DNA of 64,000 nucleotides from Bradymonas sp963697525 (GCA_963697525.1 OY969087.1:7192001-7256000), one strand, 5' to 3'. Counted from the stretch's first letter, positions 1 through 12,232 are shown. Numbers and translations: made by a program. The notes: generated by a model not told the origin, from the letters alone.

Positions 1-1098
1 ATCTGCGCCTTCGACTGGGGCGCCAGTGGAGCGTCAACTCGCTGGGAGCGCGCGACTTCGACGGCGTGCTGGTGCGGCTGACGCCCCGGCTGGATGCGGG
101 CGTGCGCGCCCACCTGGAGGTCTACGGCGGCCACGATGTGGAGACGGCCTTCGGCCCGTGGGCGTCGGCGCAGTTCGACGTGCAGGGGCTGCCCCCCGAC
201 GACAGCGTCGACCCCACGGCGCTGCAGGGCACCCATCTGATCGCCGGGGCCGGCGCGGGGTTGCGGTTTGGCCGTGAGGCCAGCCTCGATTCTGAACTGG
301 CGCAAGCGCTTTACGGTGGGGGCGAGTCCGGCCTTCGACGGCGCGACCACGCGGGTGGGAAGCGAGCGCTTCGGCGCGGCCGCCTCGGCGTCGTTCATGC
401 GCCGGTTGGTCGCCTCGGCCTATGGCTCGTACCACGCCCAGCTCGGCACCATCGACCGCGCCGGCGCCCAGCTCGCCTGGCAACCCGGCGCCGACCAGGC
501 GGTGCTCAGCGCCGGGGTGGAGGACCGGCTGCCCTGGTTCGACAGCTCGAGCATCTTCAACCTCTTCGGCGCCCGCGCCTACCAGGGAGCGTATGCGGTC
601 TACCAGCAGCCGCTGGACTCGCTCCACACCGACGTCGAGCTGCGCACCTGGGGGCGCTACTACCACGGCGACGACAACGCCATGGGGCCAAGCGCCCTCG
701 ACGCCGGAGTGCACGCCGCCGACGAGCGCGCCCTGGGCGGCGCCGTCAGCCACCGCAGCCGGCTGCGCGTGTGGCACAAACCGGTGGTGTGGCGCTCCCT
801 GGTGAGCTATCAGGCCAGCCTCGACCGCGGCACCGACCAATTCCTGGCCGATACCCGGGTGCGCGTGCCCGTGTGGCAGCGCGACCTATTCGTGTCCGGG
901 AGGGGCTTGTTCCTGGCGGCGCTGACCGACAATGCGCGCTTCGATCCCGGCGGCGTCGCCGCCACAGGCGTGCTGGGGGTGGACGTGCCCATCTCGACTT
1001 TGGGAACGCTGAGCGCCGTGGTGGAGACCACCGCCGGCAGCTTCTATCCCGTCAACACCAGCGTCTATGCAACTTTTGCACTGGAGCATTGGCCGTGA
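1..1098 (+). CDS. Outer-membrane beta-barrel protein, 3' part, with a frameshift
   Basis: The start lies outside the window. The reading runs in frame 3 from base 3 to about 320, then continues in frame 1 to the stop at 1098. The switch falls in a run of five G at about 317-321: with four G the two halves join smoothly as LYGGASPAFDG. The protein has alternating polar and hydrophobic residues, many Tyr/Trp/Phe strand ends and short loops, with no internal hydrophobic helix, and ends in aromatic strands (TFALEHWP). This is the look of an outer-membrane barrel. The next gene, a multihaem cytochrome, starts inside its stop codon, so the two are probably translated together and the barrel may house the cytochrome. 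The frameshift is either a sequence error or a recent mutation. No family is recognised with confidence. Confidence 0.6.
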
Positions 1099-1862
1099 GA
1101 CGAGCCCGCTCACAACCTCGTAGCCGACTGCGCCGGGGGCGACGCCTGCGGCGCCGGCGCCTGCGGGCGCTGGGCGCGGGCATGATCGTGGTGCTGCTGG
1201 CCGCGGTGTCCAGCTATTGCAGCACGCCCCACGACGTGCCCGACCGGCCCGCCGGCCCCAGCCAGGCGGCCCACTACCGGTCGCTGGCCGACGACGATGC
1301 CGGCGCCCGGGCCCCGACGCGGCTTCGCCCGGCCAATCACACCGTCGATTGGCTGGCGCGCCACGGCGCGGTCGCCCGCGCCAACGCCGACAACTGCATG
1401 CAATGCCACCAGGAAGAGGACTGCCAGTCCTGCCACACCGAAAATCTGGCCAAACCCTTCGCCGTCCACCCGCCCAACTACGAGATCATCCACGCCACCG
1501 ACGCGCGCCTCAACCAGGCCAACTGCAGCGATTGCCACAACGTGAACACCTTCTGCGCCTCGTGCCATGCGCGCACCCGGGTCAGCGCCACCGCCCCCGA
1601 CCGGCCGCCGGCGCGCGAGCAATTCCACCCGGCGAATTGGCTGGACAGCAACAACCCCAACAACCACGGCGTGGTCGCCCGGCGCAACATCATCGAATGC
1701 GCGAGCTGTCACCAGGAGCAGGACTGCATCCGCTGCCACGCCGGCATCGACCCCCATCCGCCGGAGTTTCGCATGAATTGTCGTCGGTGGTTGGACGCAA
1801 ATCCCCAGCCGTGCGCCAAATGCCACGGGGATCTGCAGAAATTGAAGGGGATGTGTATGTGA
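1095..1862 (+). CDS. Multihaem c-type cytochrome lipoprotein (7 CxxCH)
   Basis: A 255-residue exported electron carrier. The GTG start overlaps the stop of the barrel gene (GTGA), which decides the start. A strongly basic Arg-rich N-terminus is followed by a hydrophobic segment ending VSSYC, a possible lipobox. Seven CxxCH haem-binding motifs are visible: CMQCH, CQSCH, CSDCH, CASCH, CASCH, CIRCH and CAKCH. The paired pattern 'CxxCHQE-DCxxCH' occurs twice, which suggests an internal duplication. Extra histidines between the motifs (for example in PHPPEF) could be distal ligands for bis-His haems. Multihaem c proteins beside an outer-membrane barrel are known from porin-cytochrome conduits (MtrAB, OmaB/OmbB), so electron transfer across the outer membrane is a reasonable inference. 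The redox partner is unknown. Confidence 0.8.
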   Translation: MRRARSQPRSRLRRGRRLRRRRLRALGAGMIVVLLAAVSSYCSTPHDVPDRPAGPSQAAHYRSLADDDAGARAPTRLRPANHTVDWLARHGAVARANADNCMQCHQEEDCQSCHTENLAKPFAVHPPNYEIIHATDARLNQANCSDCHNVNTFCASCHARTRVSATAPDRPPAREQFHPANWLDSNNPNNHGVVARRNIIECASCHQEQDCIRCHAGIDPHPPEFRMNCRRWLDANPQPCAKCHGDLQKLKGMCM

Positions 1863-1917
1863 GTGGGGGGCGGGGCGGCGCACCGGCCGCCCCAGGATGG
1901 TCGATGTGGCCGAAAGC

Positions 1918-3795
1918 TCAGTCCTTCTTGAGCTTATCGCCCAACAAATCGCCCAACGTCCCGAACCCGCCACCGCTGTCATCGGTGAAGCTGCGCGACC
2001 CGGCAGACTGCGAGGGCTGCGACTTCTGGCTCTTTTCGGGGCGGGCGGTCTGTTGGATGTCGCCGGCGGCCTTTTCGGTCAGGGCCATCTTGCGCGCCGC
2101 CGAGTCCACGTTGAGCACGCGGACGGTCGCCTCCGAACCCACCGCGTATTTGCGGTGCGGGGTGACGCCGCTGGGTAGCTCCATCTCGCTGCGCGGGATG
2201 AGCGCGGTGATGCCGGAGTCCAGGCGCACGAACGCGCCGAAGTCCTCGACATTCTCGACGGTGCCGGTGACCTCGGAGCCGGTGGGATAGCGCTCGGCGG
2301 CGCTGTCCCACGGGTCGCCCTCGACGCCCTTCATGCTCAGGCTGATGCGCTGGCGGGCCATGTCGATGTCCTGAATCTCGACCATGATGCGATCGCCCGG
2401 CGAGACCACGTCGCGCGGGTGCTTGACGTGCTCCTTCCAGCTCATCTCGGAGACGTGCACCAGCCCGTCGACGCCCGGCGAGATCTCGACGAACGCGCCG
2501 AACGGCGCCAGACGCACCACCTCGCCCTCGACGTGCTGGCCGACGGAGAACTTCTTGTTGACCTCGTCCCAGGGGTTGCCCTCGGTGGCCTTGCGCGACA
2601 GCCCGATGCGCAGATCGCCGTTTCGCTGCTGCTCGATGTTGAGGATCTTGACCTCGACAGTGTCCCCTTCGCTGACCACGTCTTTGGGCTTGTCGAAGTA
2701 GCCGTGGGCGAGCTCGGAGACGTGCACCAGCCCCTCGACGCCGCCGATGTCGACGAACGCGCCGAAGTCGACCACGCGGGTGACCTTGCCGGTGACAACC
2801 GCGCCCTCTTTGAGGCTCTCGAGGGTCTCCTGGCGACGGGCGGCCTGCTCCTCTTCGAGCAGGGCGCTGCGGCTGACGACGACGTTGCGCCCGCCCTCGT
2901 CGACCTTCTCGACGCGGAAGCGGTAGGTCGCGCCCACGTGAACCTGGGGTTCCTCGGTGTAGCCCAGCTCGATCTGGCTGATCGGGCAGAACGCGCGCAC
3001 CCCGGCGATCTCGACCTCGTAGCCGCCCTTATTGGTGTCGACCACCCGGCCCTGGATGGGCACGCCGGTGGCATGGGCCTGCTCGATGGCCTCCATGGCG
3101 CCCTCGCGCCCGCCGAGCTTCTTGCCCAGGCGGATCTCGTCGGCGCTGGTGGACAGCACGTAGAACTCCAGCTCGTCGCCGGGGGCGACCTCGAGCTCGC
3201 CCTCCTCGCTCTGGTAGTCCTCGCGGTTGGCCACGCCCTCGATCTTGGAGCTGCCGATCTCGACGAAGACGAACTTCTCGCCCACCGTGATCACCGTGCC
3301 CTTGATGCGGTCGCCGGGGGCAATCTCGGCCTGCTTGGGCGCGGCGGTCGCGCCGGCCTCGCCGGCCAACAACGCCTCGAAATCCGCCGTGGTCACGTCG
3401 GGCTCCGGGCGCGACTGCACCTCGAGCTTCGGCTTGGACTGCGCCCGGGGCTTGGGCGGCTGCTGGCCGTTGCCTTTCTGGCCTTTGCCCTTGGACTTCT
3501 GGCCGTCGCCCTTGGCGGGCTTTTTGGTCATGTCCACCGCCCGCCGACGCGGCCGCTTATCGGCGGTGGCCTCGTCGGCGTTGGGCGCCTCCGGCTTCTC
3601 GAGGTCGTCGGTCGCACGCGCCACGCGCACCTTGCTGCCCGCTTTGTGCTCGACGGTGTACTTGCCCTCGGCGTCGGACGACTCTTCGGCCGCCTGCTCC
3701 TCGGAGGGCTTCTCCTCGACGATCTCTTCGATGATCTGGACGCGCTTGCGCACGGTGGGCTGATCGTCGCTCTTCTTCGACTGTTTGTCCGACAT
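1918..3795 (-). CDS. S1 RNA-binding domain protein (RpsA-like, five S1 repeats)
   Basis: A 625-residue RNA-binding protein. The first ~155 residues are low-complexity and charged, first acidic (EEIVEEKPSEE) and then Lys/Gly/Gln/Pro-rich. Five S1 domains follow at about 160-230, 245-320, 335-405, 420-495 and 505-580. Domains 3 and 4 are the most canonical, with FGAFVDI or FGAFVEI followed by GLVHVSE. The tail is polar. Ribosomal protein S1 usually has four to six S1 repeats and binds mRNA on the 30S subunit; this could be that protein or a paralogue such as the Tex/RNase E accessory type. The start is taken at MSDKQ because the upstream in-frame extension looks non-coding. It is monocistronic between a plus-strand cytochrome and a plus-strand membrane protein. 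Confidence 0.8.
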   Translation of the reverse strand: MSDKQSKKSDDQPTVRKRVQIIEEIVEEKPSEEQAAEESSDAEGKYTVEHKAGSKVRVARATDDLEKPEAPNADEATADKRPRRRAVDMTKKPAKGDGQKSKGKGQKGNGQQPPKPRAQSKPKLEVQSRPEPDVTTADFEALLAGEAGATAAPKQAEIAPGDRIKGTVITVGEKFVFVEIGSSKIEGVANREDYQSEEGELEVAPGDELEFYVLSTSADEIRLGKKLGGREGAMEAIEQAHATGVPIQGRVVDTNKGGYEVEIAGVRAFCPISQIELGYTEEPQVHVGATYRFRVEKVDEGGRNVVVSRSALLEEEQAARRQETLESLKEGAVVTGKVTRVVDFGAFVDIGGVEGLVHVSELAHGYFDKPKDVVSEGDTVEVKILNIEQQRNGDLRIGLSRKATEGNPWDEVNKKFSVGQHVEGEVVRLAPFGAFVEISPGVDGLVHVSEMSWKEHVKHPRDVVSPGDRIMVEIQDIDMARQRISLSMKGVEGDPWDSAAERYPTGSEVTGTVENVEDFGAFVRLDSGITALIPRSEMELPSGVTPHRKYAVGSEATVRVLNVDSAARKMALTEKAAGDIQQTARPEKSQKSQPSQSAGSRSFTDDSGGGFGTLGDLLGDKLKKD

Positions 3796-4082
3796 GATGC
3801 CTGATTCGGTGAGGAAACCTGTTTGATCTGTGCCGGTACGCGGCACCGAAACGGTGTTTTGGACGGAGAAGTGTTAGCGCAGCGGCCTGCTGGCTGCAAG
3901 CCTGCCTCAAAAGATCGCATAACAACGCCGCAACATTCCTCTCCACGGTTGCCGTCGCCCGCCTCACGACCTATCACAGAGTCACGTTCGCCGTTCGCCG
4001 TTGCCGTTCGCAGTTGCAGTCAGCAGTTGCAGTTGCAGTTTACTCGATCACTCGATCACTCAATCACTCGATCACTCCCACC
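3796..4082. other. Divergent intergenic region with simple repeats
   Basis: This region separates the minus-strand S1 gene from the plus-strand DUF2254 gene and should hold both promoters. From about 3988 to 4040 it consists of short GTTCGCC and GTTGCA repeats, and from 4042 of an 8-bp tandem array. I see no convincing -35/-10 pair. Confidence 0.5.
4042..4077 (+). repeat. 8-bp tandem array, unit ACTCGATC
   Basis: About 4.5 units with period 8, one carrying a single change (ACTCAATC), ending a few bases before the start codon of the DUF2254 gene. The same unit appears in the opposite orientation just after that gene (5342-5365), and again at 19837-19869 and 50532-50567. Confidence 0.9.
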
Positions 4083-5336
4083 ATGATCCGCCTACGAAAA
4101 TTATGGAGCGACGCTCGCTCGAGCCTGTGGTTTCGACCCATGCTGTGGTCGCTGGCGCTGATGGCGGCGGCGGTGACCGCCACCTACATCGACCGCAGCT
4201 ACGACCTGCGCACGCAGATCGACCACCTGCCCTGGTTTTTGTTCATGGGCACCCGCGCGGCGCGCGACATGCTCAACGCCATCGCCGTGAGCATGCTCAC
4301 GGTCACGTCGCTGGCGTTCTCGCTGATGATGGTCGCCGTGGTCCAGACCGCCAACGCCTACTCGCCGCGCATCCTGCGCGAGTTCTTGGCGGACTCGACC
4401 AATCAGAACGTGCTGGGCATCCTGGTGGGTACCTTTTTGTACAGCCTGATCGGGCTGCGCAGCATCAGCGCCTATCACAGCCAACAAATCGCGCCCGTGC
4501 TGATGACCAACGGGGCCTTGCTGCTGGCCATCGCCTCGACCGGCGGGCTGGTGCGCCTCATCGACAACGTCTCGCGCTCCATCAAGGTCGAAGACGTCAT
4601 CCGGCGGATCGTGTGGGCGGCGCGTAACGAGGTCGAGCATGACTTCTTCGAGCCCGTCGGCCATGCCTGCCCCGCCGAGGTCCACCCCGAGCAATATCCC
4701 GCCCACGGCTCGACGAGCATCGTCAGCCACCAGACCGGCTACATCCAACTGATCGACGCCCGCGCGCTGTTCGAGCTGGCCTGTCGGCACAACCTGCTGG
4801 TGCGCTTCCACAAGACCGTGGGCGACTTCGTCATCTCGAACACGCGCATCATGGACGTGTGGGGCGAGGTCGACGACGATCTTCACGAGGAGCTAATCGA
4901 CGCCATCGCGCTGGGCCCGGAGCGAACGCTCTTGCAGGACCGGCGTTTCGCGGTGCGCCAGTTGGTCGACGTGGCGCTTCGCGCCCTGTCGCCGGCGGTC
5001 AACGACCCCACCACCGCCATCGACACCATGAACGCCATCGCCGACATCCTGGCGCGCATGGCCGAGGAGGGCCTGGAGGTCGCCAGCCGCTGCGACGAGG
5101 ACATGAAGCTTCGCCTGATCTTTCCCACCTACGGCTTCGCCGATTTGCTCGAGCTGGCCTTCGGCCAGATCCTGTACTACGGCGGCGACGACCGCGTCGT
5201 GCTCGCCCACGTGCTCGACATCTGCTCGCAGCTCCACGAGATGGCCCCCGACGACGAGGTCGAGGCGAGCATCGCCCACTATATCGACTCGCGCCACTTG
5301 GAGGAGCGGGTGCGCCAGGCGTGGCTGCCGAATTAG
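4083..5336 (+). CDS. DUF2254 family predicted membrane protein
   Basis: A 417-residue inner-membrane protein. Four hydrophobic helices lie in the first half: about residues 18-40, 65-90, 112-132 and 140-162. They are followed by a ~250-residue soluble C-terminal part. The order of helices, the SLAFSLMMVAVVQTANAYSP stretch after helix 2 and the late LSPAVNDPTTA motif are typical of DUF2254, a family of unknown function found in many bacteria. The ATG at 4083 directly follows an 8-bp repeat array, which leaves no recognisable ribosome-binding site. The gene stands alone and is flanked on both sides by the same octamer array in inverted orientation. Confidence 0.85.
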   Translation: MIRLRKLWSDARSSLWFRPMLWSLALMAAAVTATYIDRSYDLRTQIDHLPWFLFMGTRAARDMLNAIAVSMLTVTSLAFSLMMVAVVQTANAYSPRILREFLADSTNQNVLGILVGTFLYSLIGLRSISAYHSQQIAPVLMTNGALLLAIASTGGLVRLIDNVSRSIKVEDVIRRIVWAARNEVEHDFFEPVGHACPAEVHPEQYPAHGSTSIVSHQTGYIQLIDARALFELACRHNLLVRFHKTVGDFVISNTRIMDVWGEVDDDLHEELIDAIALGPERTLLQDRRFAVRQLVDVALRALSPAVNDPTTAIDTMNAIADILARMAEEGLEVASRCDEDMKLRLIFPTYGFADLLELAFGQILYYGGDDRVVLAHVLDICSQLHEMAPDDEVEASIAHYIDSRHLEERVRQAWLPN

Positions 5337-5341
5337 GCAGC

Positions 5342-5365
5342 GATCGAGTGATCGAGTGATCGAGT
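5342..5365 (+). repeat. 8-bp tandem array, unit GATCGAGT
   Basis: Three exact units, beginning 5 bases after the DUF2254 stop codon. The unit is the reverse complement of the array in front of the same gene. Confidence 0.9.
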
Positions 5366-5467
5366 ACAGCGGAGGCGTGGCGTGGAGGCCGGCAGTCGGC
5401 GTTTTGCTGGAATGTATGGGCGGGCTCGTCTAGTTTCAGAGCACGCGCTCCTTCTTGTACGGTTTCT

Positions 5468-7087
5468 ATGACCGAATCTGCCAAACATACCGCCGTCGAC
5501 CAGCCTGTTGGGGACACCGAGGCCGATGCCCAGCCGTGGAGTCGCTGGTACGGCCTGCCGATCTTGTTCTGGTCGCTGCTCATCAGCCTGGCGCTGCACG
5601 GGCTGGGGGCGGCGCCGTTGCTGATCTGGAAATTCGCCCCCACGCCCCAGGGGATCGACGCCAAGTGGGTCCAGCAATTCGACGATCTAGAGGGTATCGG
5701 CCACGGCATGACCAACGAGGGCCGTTGGGCGAACCTGGACGACATTACGAAGCCGGACCAAAAGCCCCCGCCCCCGAAAAAGCCCGAGCCCGAGACACAC
5801 AAGGCGAAGCCCGTGGCTGCGGCGGCGGAAAAGAAGCCCAAGCCCAAGCCCAAAGCGAAGCCCAAGCCCAAAGCGAAGCCCAAGCCCAAGCCCAAGCCCA
5901 AAGCGAAGCCCAAGCCCCGCGCCGCAGGCGCCAAGGCCCGCGCCGCAGGCGCAAAGCCCGTCTTCCAGAAGGGCAAACCGCTTCCGGGCGTCGACCGCGC
6001 CGGGCCGTCGAATATCCCCAACCTCAAGAATTACGGGCCGGGCAACGCCCGGATGACCGCGCTGATCCGCCTCGACCGCATCCGCGGCACGCTCTACGAG
6101 GAGGGCGTGCGCAATATCATGCGCGCGGTGCCCGACTACCGCATCCTGGCCTACCGCACCGGCTTCGACCCGGTCGATGATATCGACTCGTTCTTCATGG
6201 CCACGGCCAAGCCCCAGTATATCCAGTCGACCTTTTTGGCGGTGCGCCACCACAAGACGCAAAAGCAGATCAAGAAGGTCCTCGACCGCCGCTTTCGCAA
6301 ACCCGTGCCCTGGAAGAAGAAGGGCGATTACGAGGTGCGCCGGCTGGTGCCCAAAGACAGCGGCTACTGGGACCCGCGCGAGGTCATGCTCGCCCGGCCG
6401 GGCCTGACCATCGTGGGCAAGGACAAGTGGCTCGACCAGATCGCCAAGAATATCCCCAAGGACTCGCCACTTCGCGCCGGCGTCAAGCCGTCGGACTCCG
6501 ACGACGTGTCCCACGCTACCCTGCTCGACGGGCTCGCCCAGATCGAGCGCGCCGCCAGCGACAAGAACACGCTGGTGCTGATGAGCGCGCAGGGCCTGGT
6601 CTACTACATCCCCGGGCTCGGCAAGCTCGCCTTCGAGGGGGTGCGCGTCAAAGTCAGCAACCCGAAATCACCCACCCTGGACGTAGATCTGAAGTTCGCC
6701 GACGCCGACAAGGCCGCCAAATTCGCCCGGGCGTGTCCGGCGCTTCGCGCACGGCTCAAAAAGGCGATGGGGCTGACCGGGGGATTCGCCGCCTTCGCCA
6801 CCAACGCCATGGGCCTGGGCAATATCGTCGACAAGCTGCACTGCCGGGCCGACAAGGACTACGTCAACGTCCACGCGGTCTACACCGCCCAACAGGTGCG
6901 CACCATCGCCAACTTCGCCGCCCCGTTCATGCCCCACCCGACCGCGCTCAACGAGCTGCCGCCCCCGCCGCCCCGGCCCAAGCCCAAGACCACGGAAGGT
7001 AGGCGCTCGGCTACGCCTCACGCCAACCCTCCGCCACAAAAGCCGAGCGAAAAACACTCGGCGCGGCCCCAAAAAACGGGGCCTTGA
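5468..7087 (+). CDS. Membrane-anchored protein with Lys-Pro stalk, unknown function
   Basis: A 539-residue protein. A short cytoplasmic N-terminus is followed by one transmembrane helix (about residues 31-55). Next comes a Lys/Pro-rich stalk (about 95-165) made of KPKPKPKAK-type hexanucleotide repeats, similar in look to the TonB periplasmic stalk. The rest is a soluble domain of about 330 residues that I do not recognise; it contains the pattern GLGKLAFEGVRVKV and two cysteines. The C-terminal ~45 residues are Pro/Lys-rich and low-complexity. The stalk ends in two copies of RAAGAK encoded by GCGCCGCAGGCGC, a motif that also occurs in intergenic repeats at about 54315 and 56230-56360. The architecture suggests a periplasm-facing domain held away from the membrane. 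TonB identity is not supported because the C-terminal domain differs. Confidence 0.6.
   Translation: MTESAKHTAVDQPVGDTEADAQPWSRWYGLPILFWSLLISLALHGLGAAPLLIWKFAPTPQGIDAKWVQQFDDLEGIGHGMTNEGRWANLDDITKPDQKPPPPKKPEPETHKAKPVAAAAEKKPKPKPKAKPKPKAKPKPKPKPKAKPKPRAAGAKARAAGAKPVFQKGKPLPGVDRAGPSNIPNLKNYGPGNARMTALIRLDRIRGTLYEEGVRNIMRAVPDYRILAYRTGFDPVDDIDSFFMATAKPQYIQSTFLAVRHHKTQKQIKKVLDRRFRKPVPWKKKGDYEVRRLVPKDSGYWDPREVMLARPGLTIVGKDKWLDQIAKNIPKDSPLRAGVKPSDSDDVSHATLLDGLAQIERAASDKNTLVLMSAQGLVYYIPGLGKLAFEGVRVKVSNPKSPTLDVDLKFADADKAAKFARACPALRARLKKAMGLTGGFAAFATNAMGLGNIVDKLHCRADKDYVNVHAVYTAQQVRTIANFAAPFMPHPTALNELPPPPPRPKPKTTEGRRSATPHANPPPQKPSEKHSARPQKTGP
5827..5950 (+). repeat. In-frame Lys-Pro coding repeats
   Basis: Imperfect 6-bp units (AAGCCC, with AAAGCG variants) encode the Lys-Pro stalk. 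They end in two 18-bp units encoding RAAGAK. Repeat number may vary between strains. Confidence 0.85.
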
Positions 7088-7244
7088 ACAGCATCTCCAA
7101 GCGCAGCCGAAGGCGGAGCGCGCCTCGCGTCTTTTGCGAGGCCTCTGTAGGTGGTGGTTGGCGCCTCGGCCTTGGCCGAGCGCCTACCTCCACAACCACG
7201 GTCGCGTCTAGCAAGGCGCACGTTTCTCGAACAAACGCCCATCC

Positions 7245-7277
7245 ATAAAAAAACGGCGCCCCAAAAGAGGCGCCGTT
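7245..7277 (-). terminator. Rho-independent terminator of the atp operon
   Basis: On the minus strand a 9-bp perfect stem (AACGGCGCC / GGCGCCGTT) with an 8-base loop is followed by a run of seven T. It lies about 45 bases after the atpC stop, so it ends the atp transcript. Confidence 0.9.
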
Positions 7278-7319
7278 CATTCAAACATCCATCCAGTTCA
7301 ATTCATCCAGTCTTCCGCG

Positions 7320-7760
7320 TCAGTCGGCCTGCTGGGTCTCGTCGGCGACGAGCAGGCGCATGCGCGCCCGTTGCAGCGACTCGCGGTACAGCTCGAGGAG
7401 GTCTTCCTCGCCTTCTTCGATCTCGACCTTGGCCTCCAGACGGGTGATCTCGGCCTCGGCGGTGGTGATCTCTTCCTGGGCGTGGGCGATGTCGATCTCG
7501 TTGACGCCCTCGCATCCCTGCGTGATGACGCTGACCTTGTCGTCGAGGACCTCGGCGAAGCCCTTGTCGACGAAGAAATGACGCTCTTCGCCGCGGTCGC
7601 GGATGATCATCTCGCCGATGTTCAGCCCCGTGAGCATCGGAAGGTGGCCGGGCAGGATGCCGACCTGGCCAACCGAGCCGGGCAGGACGACCTCGTCGAC
7701 CTGCTCGGAGAGCACCGCCTTTTCGGGGGTGACGACTTCGACTGTGATTTGTTCAGCCAT
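7320..7760 (-). CDS. atpC: ATP synthase epsilon subunit
   Basis: A 146-residue subunit of the F1 central stalk, which links rotation to catalysis and can inhibit ATP hydrolysis. The N-terminal beta-sandwich has the family pattern VVTPEKAVLSEQVDEVVLPG and GILPGHLPML. A C-terminal helical hairpin (about residues 88-140) is rich in Glu and Arg. The length matches the family (about 130-140). It is the last gene of the operon, 146 bases after atpD, and a strong terminator follows. Confidence 0.97.
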   Translation of the reverse strand: MAEQITVEVVTPEKAVLSEQVDEVVLPGSVGQVGILPGHLPMLTGLNIGEMIIRDRGEERHFFVDKGFAEVLDDKVSVITQGCEGVNEIDIAHAQEEITTAEAEITRLEAKVEIEEGEEDLLELYRESLQRARMRLLVADETQQAD

Positions 7761-7792
7761 AGCTTTCTCTCGAGGGATCCAGGAACTGCGTT

Positions 7793-7864
7793 TTTCACCG
7801 CAAAGGCGCGAAGAACTGTGCTTTAGCTGCTGCTTGCTTCGCGTCTTGGCGTCTTTGCGGTTAA
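7793..7864. repeat. Imperfect palindrome (CCGCAAAG type) between atpD and atpC
   Basis: An inverted repeat with arms TTCACCGCAAAGGCGCGAAG and CTTCGCGTCTTGGCGTCTTTGCGG. It resembles the CCACAGAGG palindromes at 40048 and 52038. The transcript would fold into a long hairpin between the beta and epsilon genes. Confidence 0.6.
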
Positions 7865-7906
7865 TTCGCCGTTCGCTGTTGCTGTTCTATGCCTTCCGAG
7901 CAGCGA

Positions 7907-9550
<1,644 letters not shown>

Positions 9551-9607
9551 TGTTCTTCTCCTGAATCTATTGCGTGACTGCGTTAATTTCGTTGGTCGGG
9601 CGCTGGA

Positions 9608-10507
9608 TCAGCCTTTGAGGGACTCCGCCCCGCTGACGATCTCGCAAATCTCTTTGGTGATATAGGCCTGCCGGGCGCGGTTGTACTCCAGGGTCAACCG
9701 CGAGATCATGTCGTCGGCGTTGCTCGTGGCGCTGTCCATGGCGGTCATGCGCGCGCTCCACTCGGCGGCGTAGGACTCCAGCAAGGCGTGCAGAAACTGC
9801 ACCTCCACGTACGCCGGCAGCGTGTGGGCGAGCAACTCGTGCTCGTTGGGCTCGAAGATATACTCCGAGGCTCCCGGCTCGTCGGACTCGTCGACCTCGT
9901 CGGCTTCCTCGGTGGCGAACGCCTCGGCGCTCAGCGGCAGAATCGGCTCGACGCGGCTCTCGTACTGAATGGCCGAGATAAACTCGTTGTAGGCCACATA
10001 GATCTCGTCGTAGCCGCCCGCGGTGAACTGCTGGATGGCATGGCGAGCCAGCACCTGCGCTTCCTCGTAGCCCGGCGCCTCGATGAGGTCGGCGAAGTGC
10101 TCCTCGGAGGTGCGCTTGGTGCGCCGGAAATAGTTGTTGGCCTTGCGCCCGGCGGTGACCACGGCCACCTGCTCGCCGGCGAGCTCCTCGTCGGCGATAA
10201 AATGCTCGATCTGGCGAAACAGGTTCGCGTTGAACCCGCCGCACAGCCCGCGGTCGCTGGAGATGACATAGATCAGCACTCGATCGACCAGCTCACGCTG
10301 CTCGAGCAGCGGGTGCGAGCCCTCTTCGGCGCGCTCGACCAAGTTGCCGATCACCTGGCGCATTTTGCTGGCGTAGGGCCGCGCCGCCTTGACGCTCTCC
10401 TGAGCGCGGCTGAGCTTGGCGGCCGCCACCATCTTCATGGCGCGGGTGATCTTCTGGGTGTTCTTGATCGAGTTGATCCGCGTCTTGATGTCTTTCAGGC
10501 TAGGCAT
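9608..10507 (-). CDS. atpG: ATP synthase gamma subunit
   Basis: The rotor shaft of F1, 299 residues. The N-terminal helix (MPSLKDIKTRINSIKNTQKI) and the C-terminal helix (ISRLTLEYNRARQAYITKEI) are typical and form the coiled coil. The central GLCGGFN motif is present. The start is placed at MPSL; the longer in-frame extension upstream is not conserved in the family. A short acidic loop (EEADEVDESDE) precedes the usual YIFEP segment. It lies between atpA and atpD. Confidence 0.97.
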   Translation of the reverse strand: MPSLKDIKTRINSIKNTQKITRAMKMVAAAKLSRAQESVKAARPYASKMRQVIGNLVERAEEGSHPLLEQRELVDRVLIYVISSDRGLCGGFNANLFRQIEHFIADEELAGEQVAVVTAGRKANNYFRRTKRTSEEHFADLIEAPGYEEAQVLARHAIQQFTAGGYDEIYVAYNEFISAIQYESRVEPILPLSAEAFATEEADEVDESDEPGASEYIFEPNEHELLAHTLPAYVEVQFLHALLESYAAEWSARMTAMDSATSNADDMISRLTLEYNRARQAYITKEICEIVSGAESLKG

Positions 10508-10585
10508 ATCGAACGCCTTCTCGTTGCATAAACTGCGAAGATTGACGGGGCGACGCGCCGTGGCGCCGCCCTCCAACCCGGATCA

Positions 10586-12142
<1,557 letters not shown>

Positions 12143-12232
12143 CTCTTTTCCCTAACTCTTGGGGGTCGCCGTCGGCAAACCCGCTTAATCTATGTCGACT
12201 TGACTCTCAAATGTCGTCTGGGCTGGCCAGGC

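Noticed and set aside
2419..3804. 461-residue plus-strand frame opposite the S1 protein
   Set aside because: Antisense shadow; the minus strand has five recognisable S1 domains.
5468..7087. TonB, because of the Lys-Pro stalk
   Set aside because: The C-terminal domain is about 330 residues and unlike TonB; no ExbB/ExbD genes are near.
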